64,000 nucleotides of DNA from Microbacterium sp. STN6 (GCF_026410545.1 NZ_JAPMIT010000003.1:496001-560000), one strand, 5' to 3'. Shown: positions 54,598 through 63,552, counted from the first letter of the stretch. The notes: a model not told the origin generated them from the sequence alone. Program-made: numbers and translations.

Positions 54598-55236
54598 GTG
54601 CCAGAGGATGCCGCCACACCCGCCACGCCCGAGCTCACCACGCACGGCGTCGGCCCGTGGCAGGGCGAGTGGCCCGACGATCCCCGCTACGACCCCGAGC
54701 TGCTCGAGCATGGCGACACCCGCAACGTGATCGATCGCTACCGCTACTGGAGCATGCCCGCGATCGTCGCCGATCTTGATCGGCGGCGGCATCCGTTTCA
54801 TGTGGCCATCGAGAACTGGCAGCACGACATGAACATCGGCTCGATCGTGCGCAGCGCCAACGCCTTCGCCGCCGACACCGTGCACATCGTGGGTCGCAAG
54901 CGCTGGAACAAGCGTGGCGCCATGGTCACCGACCGCTACCAGCACGTCGTGCATCACCCCGATGTGGCCGCGCTCGTGCAGTGGGCGCGCGGCGAGCAGT
55001 TGCCGATCATCGCGATCGACAACCTGCCAGGCAGCGTCATCATCGAGACGTTCGCGTTCCCTGAGCGATGCCTGCTGCTGTTCGGTCAGGAGGGCCCTGG
55101 CCTCTCCGACGAGGCGATTGAGGCAGCGGATGCGCTCGTCGAGATCTCGCAGTTCGGTTCGACCCGGTCGATCAACGCCTCCGCCGCTGCCGCCATCGCG
55201 ATGCACGTGTGGGTGGCGCAGCACGCGCGCTTCTGA
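54598..55236 (+). CDS. TrmH/SpoU-family RNA 2'-O-methyltransferase
   Basis: SPOUT methyltransferase, 212 residues, GTG start. Motif 1 is NWQHDMNIGSIVRSANAFAAD, motif 2 LLLFGQEGPGLSDEAIEAAD and motif 3 QFGSTRSINASAAAAIAMH, forming the knotted SAM site with the catalytic Arg. Such enzymes methylate ribose in tRNA or rRNA. The target base is not visible. No RNA-binding extension is present beyond ~50 N-terminal residues. Confidence 0.93.
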   Translation: MPEDAATPATPELTTHGVGPWQGEWPDDPRYDPELLEHGDTRNVIDRYRYWSMPAIVADLDRRRHPFHVAIENWQHDMNIGSIVRSANAFAADTVHIVGRKRWNKRGAMVTDRYQHVVHHPDVAALVQWARGEQLPIIAIDNLPGSVIIETFAFPERCLLLFGQEGPGLSDEAIEAADALVEISQFGSTRSINASAAAAIAMHVWVAQHARF

Positions 55237-55283
55237 GCTGCGAGACGCACTCAGGCGTGTCGGCGGCCGGGTCGCTGCTGGCG

Positions 55284-56120
55284 CTACGGCAACGTGACGT
55301 CGGCAGACGGGAGCGTCAGCGATGCGAGGAGGCGGAGCTTGTCAGCGGCATCGCTGCCTGCCTCGGGGTAGTAGAGCACGAGAAGGAGGCCGGCGACAGG
55401 GAGCTTCTCGCGGTGCAGACCCACCGCTCCGATCGCGGGGTGGTTGACGGTGGCGGTGCCGCCTTCGAGGTGATGGACGTCGTGACGCGCCCAGAGCTGT
55501 CGGAATCGTGAGCTGGCGAGGGAGAGTTCGCCCACGAGTTCGACAGCCCGGGGATCAGTGATGTTGTCACCGATGGAACTGCGGAACGCGGCCACCATGA
55601 TGGCCGCGCCGTCATCCCAATCGTCGTGGAACTGGCGTTCCTCGGGATCGAGGAGCAGGTCCCGCAGCCGGTTGTGGCCCGGGGTGAGGCGAGGCGAGAA
55701 CGCGGCAGCCAGGGGGTTCGAGGCGAGCACATCGAAGTACCGTCCTTCGATGAAGGCGGGAACGTCGAGGGCAGCGAGCAGATGGTGCAGCCGTGCCGGG
55801 ACCCGTTCAGGCCGCCGTGGGCTGCGGCTTGGCGGTCGTGGGCTTCCCAGGCTGAGCAGGTACTCGATTTCGACGTCGTCGAGGTGCAGAACGCGGGCCA
55901 GCGATTCCAGGACCTGCGACGAAGGGTTGTGATCGCGGCCGCGTTCGAGTCGCAGATAGTAGTCAGCGCTGATGCCGGCGAGGAGGGCAACTTCTTCACG
56001 GCGAAGACCAGCCACACGACGGTTCGCGCCTGCCCGGATGCCGACCTGTTCCGGCGTCACCAGATTGCGGCGGGCGCGAAGGTATTCGCCGAGCCGATTC
56101 CGCTCTCCTTCATCATCCAT
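55284..56120 (-). CDS. XRE-type regulator with MmyB-like ligand-binding domain
   Basis: A 278-residue transcription factor. The N-terminal helix-turn-helix reads REEVALLAGISADYYLRLERGRDHNPSSQVL, and the C-terminal ~170 residues match the MmyB-like (MLTR) ligand domain (HHLLAALDVPAFIEGRYFDVLASNPLA; RFRQLWARHDV). ATG at 56120 or GTG three codons earlier. These regulators are often divergent from a short-chain dehydrogenase gene, as here; the effector is thought to be a lipid-like molecule in one studied case. Confidence 0.92.
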   Translation of the reverse strand: MDDEGERNRLGEYLRARRNLVTPEQVGIRAGANRRVAGLRREEVALLAGISADYYLRLERGRDHNPSSQVLESLARVLHLDDVEIEYLLSLGSPRPPSRSPRRPERVPARLHHLLAALDVPAFIEGRYFDVLASNPLAAAFSPRLTPGHNRLRDLLLDPEERQFHDDWDDGAAIMVAAFRSSIGDNITDPRAVELVGELSLASSRFRQLWARHDVHHLEGGTATVNHPAIGAVGLHREKLPVAGLLLVLYYPEAGSDAADKLRLLASLTLPSADVTLP

Positions 56121-56255
56121 GCCGTTCACGATAGCTGCGCCGAGGAGCCTGTGAGGGGGCCCTCTCGCTCCCCGGACCAGCAGGGTACTTCCGGCGGCCT
56201 GTGACTCGCAGGAGCATTCAGAGGTACCAATCACAGTAAGAAGAAGGCACTGATC

Positions 56256-56996
56256 ATGGACATCACCAATCGCATCGTCCTCATCGTCGGCGGAACCTCC
56301 GGCATCGGCCTCGGGCTCGCTCACCGCTTCGCCGACGCCGGCAGCACCGTCATCGTCGGCGGCCGGAACACCGGCACGGTGCAGGACCTCGAGACGGTTC
56401 ACATCGACGTCACCGATCCCGCCTCGGTGCTCCGTGCACGAGACGAGGTTCTCGCGAAGCACCCCGATCTCGACGTCGTGGTGACGATGTCGGGCGTCAT
56501 GCTCATCGAGGACCTCCGTGACCCCGCTCACTTCACTCAGGCCGAAACCACCATCCAGGTCAACCTCCTCGGCACCATCCGCGTCATCGACGCGTTCACC
56601 CCGCACCTGATCGGTCGCGGCAGCGGCGACATCGTCACCGTCACGTCCGGAATCGGGTTCCTCCCGTTCCCGCTCATGCCCACGTATGGCGCCTCGAAGG
56701 CCGGGGTGCATGCCTACACAGAGTCGCTGCGGGCGCACCTCGACGCAACCGGCGTCCACATCACGGAACTCATTCCGCCAGCCGTCGCCAACGCCGGCCA
56801 GGAGAAGCTGAACCCCGCGGCGCTTCCCCTTGGAGACTTCCTCGACGAGGTCATCACCCTCGTCACAGAAAGCCCGACACCGAACGAGATCGTCGTCACG
56901 GCCGCGGAACGGCTCCGCTGGGCCGAGCGCGACGGCACGTACGCCGAGCTCATGGAGCAGCGCTCCCAGTCGCTGAGCACCCTCCCCGGCCGCTGA
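56256..56996 (+). CDS. Short-chain dehydrogenase, DltE-like
   Basis: 246-residue SDR. Rossmann GGTSGIGLGLAHRFADAG, catalytic YGASKAGVHAYTESL. The middle of the fold is reduced (VVTMSGVMLIEDL in place of NNAG), as in DltE-type SDRs. It is divergent from the MmyB-like regulator across a 135-base gap and is its likely target. AAGAAGG lies before the ATG. Confidence 0.92.
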   Translation: MDITNRIVLIVGGTSGIGLGLAHRFADAGSTVIVGGRNTGTVQDLETVHIDVTDPASVLRARDEVLAKHPDLDVVVTMSGVMLIEDLRDPAHFTQAETTIQVNLLGTIRVIDAFTPHLIGRGSGDIVTVTSGIGFLPFPLMPTYGASKAGVHAYTESLRAHLDATGVHITELIPPAVANAGQEKLNPAALPLGDFLDEVITLVTESPTPNEIVVTAAERLRWAERDGTYAELMEQRSQSLSTLPGR

Positions 56997-57019
56997 TCAA
57001 GACCCGCGGCCTGCGCCGG

Positions 57020-57934
57020 TTACAGCCGTGCCCGCGGTCCCGGCCCCGCGGCTCGCGCGATGTGCTCCACCTCGTCTGGTGTGAGATCAAAGAGTTCTGT
57101 GCCGTCGTCGGGCCCCGGCGCGGGCACGAACGTCACGCGGGGCAGGCCAGCGGCGGGCAGGCCACGCACGGGCAGGTCGACGACCGCGAACCCCGCCCCG
57201 ATCGTGGCCCGCTCGCGGCCGGAGGGCGCGAGCGCATCCGTGGTGTTGGTGATGCCGGGTGCGACGATGACCGGCAGGCCCGCCTCGGTCGCCACGAGTG
57301 GGTGATGGTAGTGGCCGCTCAGAACGAGCCGCACGTCGCCGGCTGAGCATGCGGCGAGCAGCTCCTCGGGGCGCTGCAGCTCGAGCGCCCTCAGCAGTGG
57401 GCTCGACGCTGCCGTCGGCGGGTGGTGCACGACGACGACCGTGCCGCGCTGGGCGGGCGTCGCGAGTTCTCGCCGCAGCCACTCGAGCTGGCTCGCCTCG
57501 ATCTCGCCGTAGCCGTACGCCGGCACCGACGAGTCGAGCCGCACGACGCGCACGCCCCGCACGGTCGTGACGCCGACACGATCGCCGAGCACCGCCTCGA
57601 AGCCCGCCCGCAGATCGTGGTTGCCCATCGCATAGACCACGGATGCGCCGTGGGCCGCCGCCCACGGCTCCACGAGCTCACGCAGCTTCTCGTAGGACGC
57701 CGCACTGCCGTCATCCGACAGGTCGCCCGAGAGTACGACGACGTCGACGCCCTCGATCTCGGATGCGCGCGCCAGCACGCGCCCGAGGGCCGCCGCGGTG
57801 TCGACCATGCCGTAGTGCAGAGTGTCGTCGCCGAACAGATGGGTGTCGCTCAGGTGCAGGATGCGCAGGGGGCGCTCGTCGTGCTCGCTGGTCGTCGTCT
57901 CGCTCACGCGCTCACCGGTCGTCGTCTCGCTCAC
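57020..57934 (-). CDS. Calcineurin-like metallophosphoesterase
   Basis: Phosphodiesterase of the class III cyclic-nucleotide/CpdA type, about 295-304 residues. Metal ligands are in place: HLSDTHLF, VVLSGDLSDDG, YAMGNHDLR, VVVHHPP and LSGHYHHP. The start is ambiguous because a 27-base tandem duplication gives two GTG starts (57934 and 57907), each opening VSETTT. Substrate not defined. Confidence 0.9.
   Translation of the reverse strand: MSETTTGERVSETTTSEHDERPLRILHLSDTHLFGDDTLHYGMVDTAAALGRVLARASEIEGVDVVVLSGDLSDDGSAASYEKLRELVEPWAAAHGASVVYAMGNHDLRAGFEAVLGDRVGVTTVRGVRVVRLDSSVPAYGYGEIEASQLEWLRRELATPAQRGTVVVVHHPPTAASSPLLRALELQRPEELLAACSAGDVRLVLSGHYHHPLVATEAGLPVIVAPGITNTTDALAPSGRERATIGAGFAVVDLPVRGLPAAGLPRVTFVPAPGPDDGTELFDLTPDEVEHIARAAGPGPRARL
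57880..57934 (-). repeat. 27-bp direct duplication covering the metallophosphoesterase start
   Basis: Two near-identical 27-base units each carry a GTG and encode VSETTTxE(R/H). The second unit is changed at a few bases. Either could be used for initiation, so the N-terminus may be variable. Confidence 0.8.
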
Positions 57935-57984
57935 GCGCTCACCCTACCGACCGCCACTGACGCCCGCAGCCCTCCAGCACCCCA

Positions 57985-58290
57985 CCGTGTCGGGCCGAAT
58001 CGCGGGTTCTCGCCAGCCGCACCCACGATGTGCCCCGACTCTCGAAGTGTGCGGGATCGAGCTCGGGTCATATCGCGGGTTCTCCCGCAGCGACACCCAC
58101 GATATGCCCCGACGCCCGGAGCGTGAGGCCGGGCACATCGCGGGTACTCGCCAGCAGCACCCGCGATGTGCCCCGACGCTCGAAGTGTGGCGGGATCGGC
58201 CTCGGGTCAAATCGCGGGTTCTCGCCAGCAGCACCCGCGATATGCCCCGACGCCCGGAGCGTGAGGCCGGGCAAAGCAGCCGTGCCCGGA
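57985..58290. repeat. Array of four short hairpins in two 138-bp units
   Basis: ATCGCGGGT and its inverted partner (ACCCACGAT or ACCCGCGAT) occur four times: 57999-58029, 58072-58103, 58137-58167, 58211-58241. Each has a loop of about 13 bases such as TCTCGCCAGCAGC and is followed by TGCCCCGAC. The order A-B-A-B repeats with a ~138-base period, and spacers resemble each other (CTCGAAGTGTGGCGGGATCG; CCCGGAGCGTGAGGCCGGGC). This fills the 365-base gap between the phosphoesterase and exporter genes. No open frame here looks coding. Confidence 0.8.
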
Positions 58291-58299
58291 GCGTGAGCC

Positions 58300-60207
58300 C
58301 TAGCCGATCAGGCTCGGCTCAAGGTCCCGCAGCGTGCGGAAGTGCGTCATGCGCAGCACGCCCACGGCGGCGACGACGAGCGCGCCGAGCCCCCACGCGG
58401 CGATCACGCCGGCATCCGTCCACGCGAACGACACGTTGCCCCCGTACATCAGCTGCCGCAGGCCGTCGACCACGAAGCTCATGGGCAGCACGTGATGCAG
58501 CGCGGCCAGCGGCGCCGGCAGCGTCTGCCACGGGAACGTGCCGCCCGCCGTCACGAGCTGCAGCACCATGAGCACGAGGCCGAGGAACTGGCCGACGCTT
58601 CCGAGCCACACGTTCAGCGCAAGGATGATGGCCGCGTACGACACCGACGCGAGCGCCATGAGCGCGTACGTGCCGAGCGGGTTCTGCACCCCGAACCCGA
58701 GCCAGCCTGCCACGATCGCGAACAGCCCGATCATCTGCACGGCCCCGAGCAGTCCGGGCGTGAGCCAGCCGGCGAGCGTGACCTTAAGCGGCGAGTGCAG
58801 CGCGGTGATCGCCCGCCGCGACACCGGCTTGACGATAAGGAACAGCGCGTAGATCCCGATCCATGCGGCGAGCGCGACGAAGAACGGGGCAAGGCCCGCA
58901 CCATAGGTGCCGGCGTTGGTAACCGCCGACGTCTTGATCGCGACGGGGTCGGCGATGTTCGCGGCCTGCATGTGCCGCGACGCCGCCGTGGTCGTCGGGA
59001 TGCGATCGGCCCCCGACGCCAGCCCGCTTGCCAGCTCGTCGGCGCCGTCGCGAAGCGCCGGCAGCCCGGCCGCGAGCGTGTGTGCGCCATCGTTCACGGT
59101 CGCGGCCCCCGAGGCGAGGCTCTGGGCGCCGGATGCGGCACTCGCGATCCCCGAGGCCAGCTGCGGCGACGCATCGGCCAGCTTTTCGGCGCCCGCGGCG
59201 ACCTGCGCGCTCCCAGAGGAGAGCCGGTCGAGCTGCCCCGCCGCGGACTGGGCCGTCTGGTTGCCCGTGACCACCGCGCCGCCGAGGGTGTCGAGGCGGG
59301 CGAGGATCGCGTCGGCTTGTGCCCGCGTGAGCCCGCCCGAGGTGACGAGCGCGTCGAGTTGCGCGGCGATATCCGCCCGCGCGGCAGGCACCGCGGCGGC
59401 TGCATCTGCGGCCGCACCCGCGACCTGCTGCCCGAGCGACGCGACCGTGGCGTTGCCGTTCGCGACCTGCCTGGCGCCGTCGGCGAGCTGCCGGGTCTGC
59501 GCGGGCAGGCTCGCGGTCGCACCCTGCAGGGTGGCGAGGCCGGCGTTGAGGTCCGTCGCTCCCGACGAGAGTTGCGCGGTGCCGTCGGCCAGACGGGTCG
59601 CCCCCTCGCTCGCGGTCGCTGCGCCGTCGGCGAGCTGCGAGGCGCCGCTCGCCGCATCCGTCAGACTCGTGCGAATGGTCGCGAGCGATGCGAGGAACTG
59701 CCCGGCCGCCTGCTCGTTGACCTTCTTCACGATCGAGCTGCGAATGGTCTCGATCGCCTGCTTGCCGATGGTGGTCGAGAGGTAGCTGTTGGCGTCGTTC
59801 GTCGTCAGCAGCACGCGGGCCTGGTGCGGGTTCGCGCCGCTCGACGAGGTGAGCGCGGCCGAGAAGTCGGCCGGCAGGGTGACGCTGAAGTCGTATGTCG
59901 CCTTGTCGATGCCGTGCGCGGCGCTGGCGGCAGAGACGCGGTGCCACTGAAAGCTGCCGTCGTGCTGCAGCTGGCCGGCCACCTCGTCGCCGAAGTTCGT
60001 GTATTCCCCGTTCGTCGTCGTGCCGGCGTCGTCGACGACGAGAGCCACGGGCACCTGGTCGAGCTTGGCGTACGGGTCCTGGTTGGCCCACAGGTACAGG
60101 CCGCCGTAGAGCAGCGGTACGGTCATGAGCGCGATGAGCGCGATGACCGCCATTCTGCTGCTGGTGAGGCGGCGCAGTTCGGCCACGATCATGGCTGGAA
60201 TCTTCAT
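58300..60207 (-). CDS. YhgE/Pip-type membrane exporter protein
   Basis: A 635-residue protein of the YhgE/Pip (ABC-2-like) family. One N-terminal helix (~18-38), a long external region (~40-400) made of repeats with the pattern (Q/R)LADGAxxLxxGAxxL that predict a long coiled coil, and about six C-terminal helices (~410-620). Members are phage-infection-protein relatives and are linked to type VII secretion or lipid export in some genera. It overlaps the inactive-looking ATPase by 4 bases and belongs to a TetR-ATPase-YhgE operon. Confidence 0.85.
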   Translation of the reverse strand: MKIPAMIVAELRRLTSSRMAVIALIALMTVPLLYGGLYLWANQDPYAKLDQVPVALVVDDAGTTTNGEYTNFGDEVAGQLQHDGSFQWHRVSAASAAHGIDKATYDFSVTLPADFSAALTSSSGANPHQARVLLTTNDANSYLSTTIGKQAIETIRSSIVKKVNEQAAGQFLASLATIRTSLTDAASGASQLADGAATASEGATRLADGTAQLSSGATDLNAGLATLQGATASLPAQTRQLADGARQVANGNATVASLGQQVAGAAADAAAAVPAARADIAAQLDALVTSGGLTRAQADAILARLDTLGGAVVTGNQTAQSAAGQLDRLSSGSAQVAAGAEKLADASPQLASGIASAASGAQSLASGAATVNDGAHTLAAGLPALRDGADELASGLASGADRIPTTTAASRHMQAANIADPVAIKTSAVTNAGTYGAGLAPFFVALAAWIGIYALFLIVKPVSRRAITALHSPLKVTLAGWLTPGLLGAVQMIGLFAIVAGWLGFGVQNPLGTYALMALASVSYAAIILALNVWLGSVGQFLGLVLMVLQLVTAGGTFPWQTLPAPLAALHHVLPMSFVVDGLRQLMYGGNVSFAWTDAGVIAAWGLGALVVAAVGVLRMTHFRTLRDLEPSLIG

Positions 60208-60827
60208 GCGCTCTCCGAGTTGAGACGGTCGACGAGTGAGCCTGCGGCAAGGGCGGTGGCGGATGCCGCTCCCGCGACCACGAGCACCGCATAGCCCCGC
60301 CCGGCCAGATCCTGGGCGATCGCCCACCACTCGGCAGGGTCGCCGCCGTGCCGGTCGGGGGCCGTGATGACGATGCCCTCCACGTCCTGCCGCATGACCG
60401 CGAGCTCGGCCAGCAGCCGAATGCGCACCGCTGGCGGAACGGTGCTGATGGACCACGACCGCCACTGCGCCAGCCCGAGGTCGGCCAGCGCGCGCCGAAT
60501 GCCGCTCGGCGTGGTGGGGCGCCCCGCGAACATGAGCTCCTCGGCGACGACGCCGTAGACCGTCACGTTGGGGGCCGGGTCGTTGACGTCGGGCGCATCG
60601 ACGAGCGCCACCTGCGAGCGGATGGCGGCACTGTCGGCCGCCCCGTCGATGGTGACCACGCCGGTGTCCGGGCGCATCCGGCCCGTGGCGATCAGGCCGA
60701 GCACGGCGGGGCGCTGGGCCGTCTCGGCGGTGGCGAGCGTGGCCCGGCCCGACTCGAAGTGCAGCGTCGTCGCGGGCAGCGCTTCGCCGCGGCGGCCCTT
60801 GCTCACGCCGGTGACGTCGATCTTCAT
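60204..60827 (-). CDS. ABC-ATPase-like protein without catalytic motifs
   Basis: 207 residues. Fold and order resemble ABC ATPases (GLIATGRMRPDTGVVTIDG aligns with the region after Walker A; a Q-loop-like position at NVTVYGVVAEELMF), but Walker A should be GxxGxGKS and reads AETAQRPAV. No LSGGQ is found (VPPAVRIRLLAELAV there), and Walker B reads EGIVITAPDRHG without the Asp-Glu pair. So it is predicted not to hydrolyse ATP. It is coupled to TetR and YhgE-type genes by 4-base overlaps, suggesting a structural or sensing role. Confidence 0.75.
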   Translation of the reverse strand: MKIDVTGVSKGRRGEALPATTLHFESGRATLATAETAQRPAVLGLIATGRMRPDTGVVTIDGAADSAAIRSQVALVDAPDVNDPAPNVTVYGVVAEELMFAGRPTTPSGIRRALADLGLAQWRSWSISTVPPAVRIRLLAELAVMRQDVEGIVITAPDRHGGDPAEWWAIAQDLAGRGYAVLVVAGAASATALAAGSLVDRLNSESA

Positions 60828-61540
60828 CGCGCTGCCTGCGTGGGGTGCTGGTGAGCGGCGCCGTGCGTGGGGTGCTGCTGGTAGTCCGCGTGCGTAGGGT
60901 GCTGGTGAGCGTCATCGTGTGCGAGCGCGGGGGTCGCGTCGATGAGCACGGCGGACTCCCGCCACGAGAGGCCGGCGGTGCTGAGCGCCGCGAGCATGAC
61001 GAGCCGGTGGCCGTCGGCGCTCGAGAGCTCGCGTCGCGTGGCCTCGTCGAGAACACTGATGACGCTGTCTTCGAGCAGCCGGGCGAGCGTGTCGGCCGGC
61101 ATGTCGCGCCGAAGCATTCCCTCGCGGATGCCGCAGCCCACGTTCTCGCGAAGCGCGCTCCGGAGCGGGGCGAGCGCCGCACCCACCCGATCGCGGAAGG
61201 GTCCCCTCACCGCGAGCTGTGCCATCACCCGTACGTCTTCGACCTCGTCCCAGAGGCGCGCGGCGATGAGGGCGAGCCAGATTCGTGGGTCGTCGTGCGC
61301 CGTCGCGACGAGGGCGGCGGTGATGCGCTCGGCACCGGCCGTGAGGATCTCGCTCACGAGCTCGTCGCGGTTTGCGAAGTGGCCGTAGACGGCGCGGCGG
61401 CTGAGGCCGGCGCTCTGCGCGATGGCCTCGAGCGACGCGTCGGGGTCGCGGCGCAGCAGCGCCTTCGCGGCGGCGAGGATCGCCTCCCGGTTCTCGGCGG
61501 CGTCGCGCCGGAGCGTGCGGGCGAGAGTGGCCTGAGTCAT
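60824..61540 (-). CDS. TetR-family regulator with His-rich C-terminal repeats
   Basis: 238 residues. Helix-turn-helix at ~38-66 (SLEAIAQSAGLSRRAVYGHFANRDELV). The ligand domain is normal, but the last ~35 residues contain three copies of a His-Gln-His-Pro-Thr-like unit (DAHQHPTHADYQQHPTHGAA), a possible metal-binding or simply expanded tail. It leads an operon with the ATPase-like and YhgE-type proteins. The ATG lies 6 bases after a -10, so the mRNA is probably leaderless. Confidence 0.9.
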   Translation of the reverse strand: MTQATLARTLRRDAAENREAILAAAKALLRRDPDASLEAIAQSAGLSRRAVYGHFANRDELVSEILTAGAERITAALVATAHDDPRIWLALIAARLWDEVEDVRVMAQLAVRGPFRDRVGAALAPLRSALRENVGCGIREGMLRRDMPADTLARLLEDSVISVLDEATRRELSSADGHRLVMLAALSTAGLSWRESAVLIDATPALAHDDAHQHPTHADYQQHPTHGAAHQHPTQAAR

Positions 61541-61546
61541 CCCTCG

Positions 61547-61578
61547 ATTCTACGAACCTGCACACTACTGTGCAAGTT
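61547..61578 (-). promoter_or_regulatory. Operator and leaderless promoter of the TetR-YhgE operon
   Basis: AACCTGCACA-CTAC-TGTGCAAGTT (61555-61578) has 10-base arms matching at 9 positions, a typical TetR operator. On the minus strand TTGCAC (61570-61575) and TAGAAT (61547-61552) are 17 bases apart, and 6 bases separate the -10 from the ATG. The operator covers the -35 and spacer. Confidence 0.65.
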
Positions 61579-61608
61579 ATCGCCCCGTCTGCGGCGTTAG
61601 CATCGAGT

Positions 61609-62103
61609 ATGGCCGGAGAGAATCTGCTCGATGTTCCCGAGACCAGGCTTGCCGACGACGCGCCGGTGCGCGCCGCGCTCGACGAGGCGGGCCGCGATGT
61701 GAGCATGTTGCGGCGGGTGGTCGCCGCGCATCCGTCGTCGTCTCTGGGCTGGTCACGGCTCGCTGACGCGACCTTCAAACCCGACGACCCGCTCGAGTCG
61801 TATGCGTACGCGCGGGTCGGCTACCACCGCGGGCTCGACGCGCTACGCGGCGCCGGCTGGAAGGGGCGGGGGCCGGTCCCGTGGTCGCACGTTCCGAACC
61901 GGGGCGTGCTGCGTTCGCTCTTCGCGCTGCGCCGGGCAGCGGGCGCCATCGGCGAGAGCGATGAGGTGACGCGGCTGACCGAGTTCCTGCGCGACGCCGA
62001 CCCGGATGCGCTCGAGGCGCTCGAGGCGGAGGGCGCGCCGACGCAGGCGATCCCGATCGTGTCGCCGCCGACCGAGGCGATCGTGATCCGCGGGGCCGAC
62101 TAA
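61609..62103 (+). CDS. DUF3151 family protein
   Basis: 164-residue protein typical of actinobacteria, often encoded near purA as here. Start [17 protein letters not shown], then [11 protein letters not shown] and [28 protein letters not shown] are the recognisable core. Helical; function unknown. Confidence 0.88.
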   Translation: MAGENLLDVPETRLADDAPVRAALDEAGRDVSMLRRVVAAHPSSSLGWSRLADATFKPDDPLESYAYARVGYHRGLDALRGAGWKGRGPVPWSHVPNRGVLRSLFALRRAAGAIGESDEVTRLTEFLRDADPDALEALEAEGAPTQAIPIVSPPTEAIVIRGAD

Positions 62104-62239
62104 GAGCCGACCCGGCGCGCGTGCGCGGCGGCATCCGCTCGTTCGCGTGGTGTCGCAGGCCGCCGATACGATGGGGTGGACCCGCTGGGCCGCTCACGTG
62201 CCCGCACGAAGGCACCCGACCGACCGTGAGGAGCACGAC

Positions 62240-63526
62240 ATGCCAGCATTGGTGATCATCGGCGCGCAGTGGGGCGACGAAGGCAAGGGCAAGGCCACCG
62301 ACCTGCTCGGCAGCCGCATCGACTACGTCGTCAAGTTCAACGGCGGCAACAACGCCGGCCACACGGTCGTGATCGGCAGCGAGAAGTACGCGCTGAACCT
62401 GCTGCCGTCCGGCATTCTGACGCCCGGGGTCACCCCCGTGATCGCGAACGGCGTCGTCGTCGACATCGAAATTCTTTTCAAGGAGCTGGATGCGCTCATC
62501 GAGCGCGGGGTCGACGTCTCTCGGCTGCGGGTCTCCTCGAACGCGCACATCATCACGCAGTACCACCGCACCATGGACAAGGTGACCGAGCGGTTCCTCG
62601 GCAAGCGGCAGATCGGTACGACGGGGCGCGGAATCGGGCCGGCGTACGCCGACAAGATTAACCGGGTCGGCATCCGCATTCAGGACCTGTTCGACGAGAA
62701 CATCCTGCGGCAGAAGGTCGAGGGGGCGCTCGACCAGAAGAACCACTTGCTGGTGAAGGTCTACAACAGGCGCGCATTCACGGTTGACGAGATCGTGAAC
62801 GACCTGCTCTCGTACGCCGAGCGGCTGCGGCCCATGGTGGCTGACACGAGCCTGCTCATCAACCAGGCGCTCGACGCGGGCAAGAACGTGCTGTTCGAGG
62901 CCGGCCAGGCCACCATGCTCGACGTCGACCACGGCACGTACCCGTTCGTCACGTCGTCGAGCGCGACCGCCGGTGGAGCCGCGATCGGCGCGGGCATCGG
63001 GCCGGCGCGCATCAGCCGGGTGATCGGCATCGTCAAGGCGTACACGACGCGGGTCGGCGCGGGGCCGTTCCCGACCGAGCTGTTCGACGAGCAGGGCGAG
63101 TGGCTGCGCCAGCAGGGCGCCGAGTTCGGCACGGTCACGGGCCGCCCCCGCCGCACCGGCTGGTACGACGCGCCCATCGCCCGCTACGCCGCCCGCATCA
63201 ACGGCGTCACCGACTTCGTGCTCACCAAGCTCGACACGCTCACCGGGCTCGAGACCATTCCCGTGTGCGTGGCGTACGACGTCGACGGGGTGCGCCACGA
63301 CGAGGTTCCGTCGTCGCAGACGGACTTCCACCACGCCGTGCCCATCTACCAGGAGTTCCCCGGCTGGAGCGAGAACATCACCGGCGTGCGTTCGTTCTCG
63401 GACCTGCCCGAGAACGCCCAGAACTACGTGCTCGCGCTTGAGAAGATGAGCGGATCGCGCATCTCCGCGATCGGCGTCGGCCCCGGCCGCGACGCCATCG
63501 TCGTGCGCCACGACCTCGTCGGCTGA
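62240..63526 (+). CDS. purA: Adenylosuccinate synthase
   Basis: Makes adenylosuccinate from IMP, aspartate and GTP, the first committed step to AMP. 428 residues, normal length. [14 protein letters not shown] at residues 9-22 holds the catalytic Asp-13 and the GTP loop. NNAGHT with the catalytic histidine, [11 protein letters not shown], and the C-terminal [13 protein letters not shown] for base recognition are present. Start ATG behind TGAGGAG; the frame upstream lacks signs of coding. Confidence 0.97.
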   Translation: MPALVIIGAQWGDEGKGKATDLLGSRIDYVVKFNGGNNAGHTVVIGSEKYALNLLPSGILTPGVTPVIANGVVVDIEILFKELDALIERGVDVSRLRVSSNAHIITQYHRTMDKVTERFLGKRQIGTTGRGIGPAYADKINRVGIRIQDLFDENILRQKVEGALDQKNHLLVKVYNRRAFTVDEIVNDLLSYAERLRPMVADTSLLINQALDAGKNVLFEAGQATMLDVDHGTYPFVTSSSATAGGAAIGAGIGPARISRVIGIVKAYTTRVGAGPFPTELFDEQGEWLRQQGAEFGTVTGRPRRTGWYDAPIARYAARINGVTDFVLTKLDTLTGLETIPVCVAYDVDGVRHDEVPSSQTDFHHAVPIYQEFPGWSENITGVRSFSDLPENAQNYVLALEKMSGSRISAIGVGPGRDAIVVRHDLVG

Positions 63527-63552
63527 GGTCGCCGGGCCACCGCGCGGTGAGC

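Noticed and set aside
57985-58290. Could the hairpin array be a CRISPR?
   Set aside because: Repeats are 31-33 bases with internal symmetry, but the spacers are near copies of each other, only four units exist and no cas genes are present.
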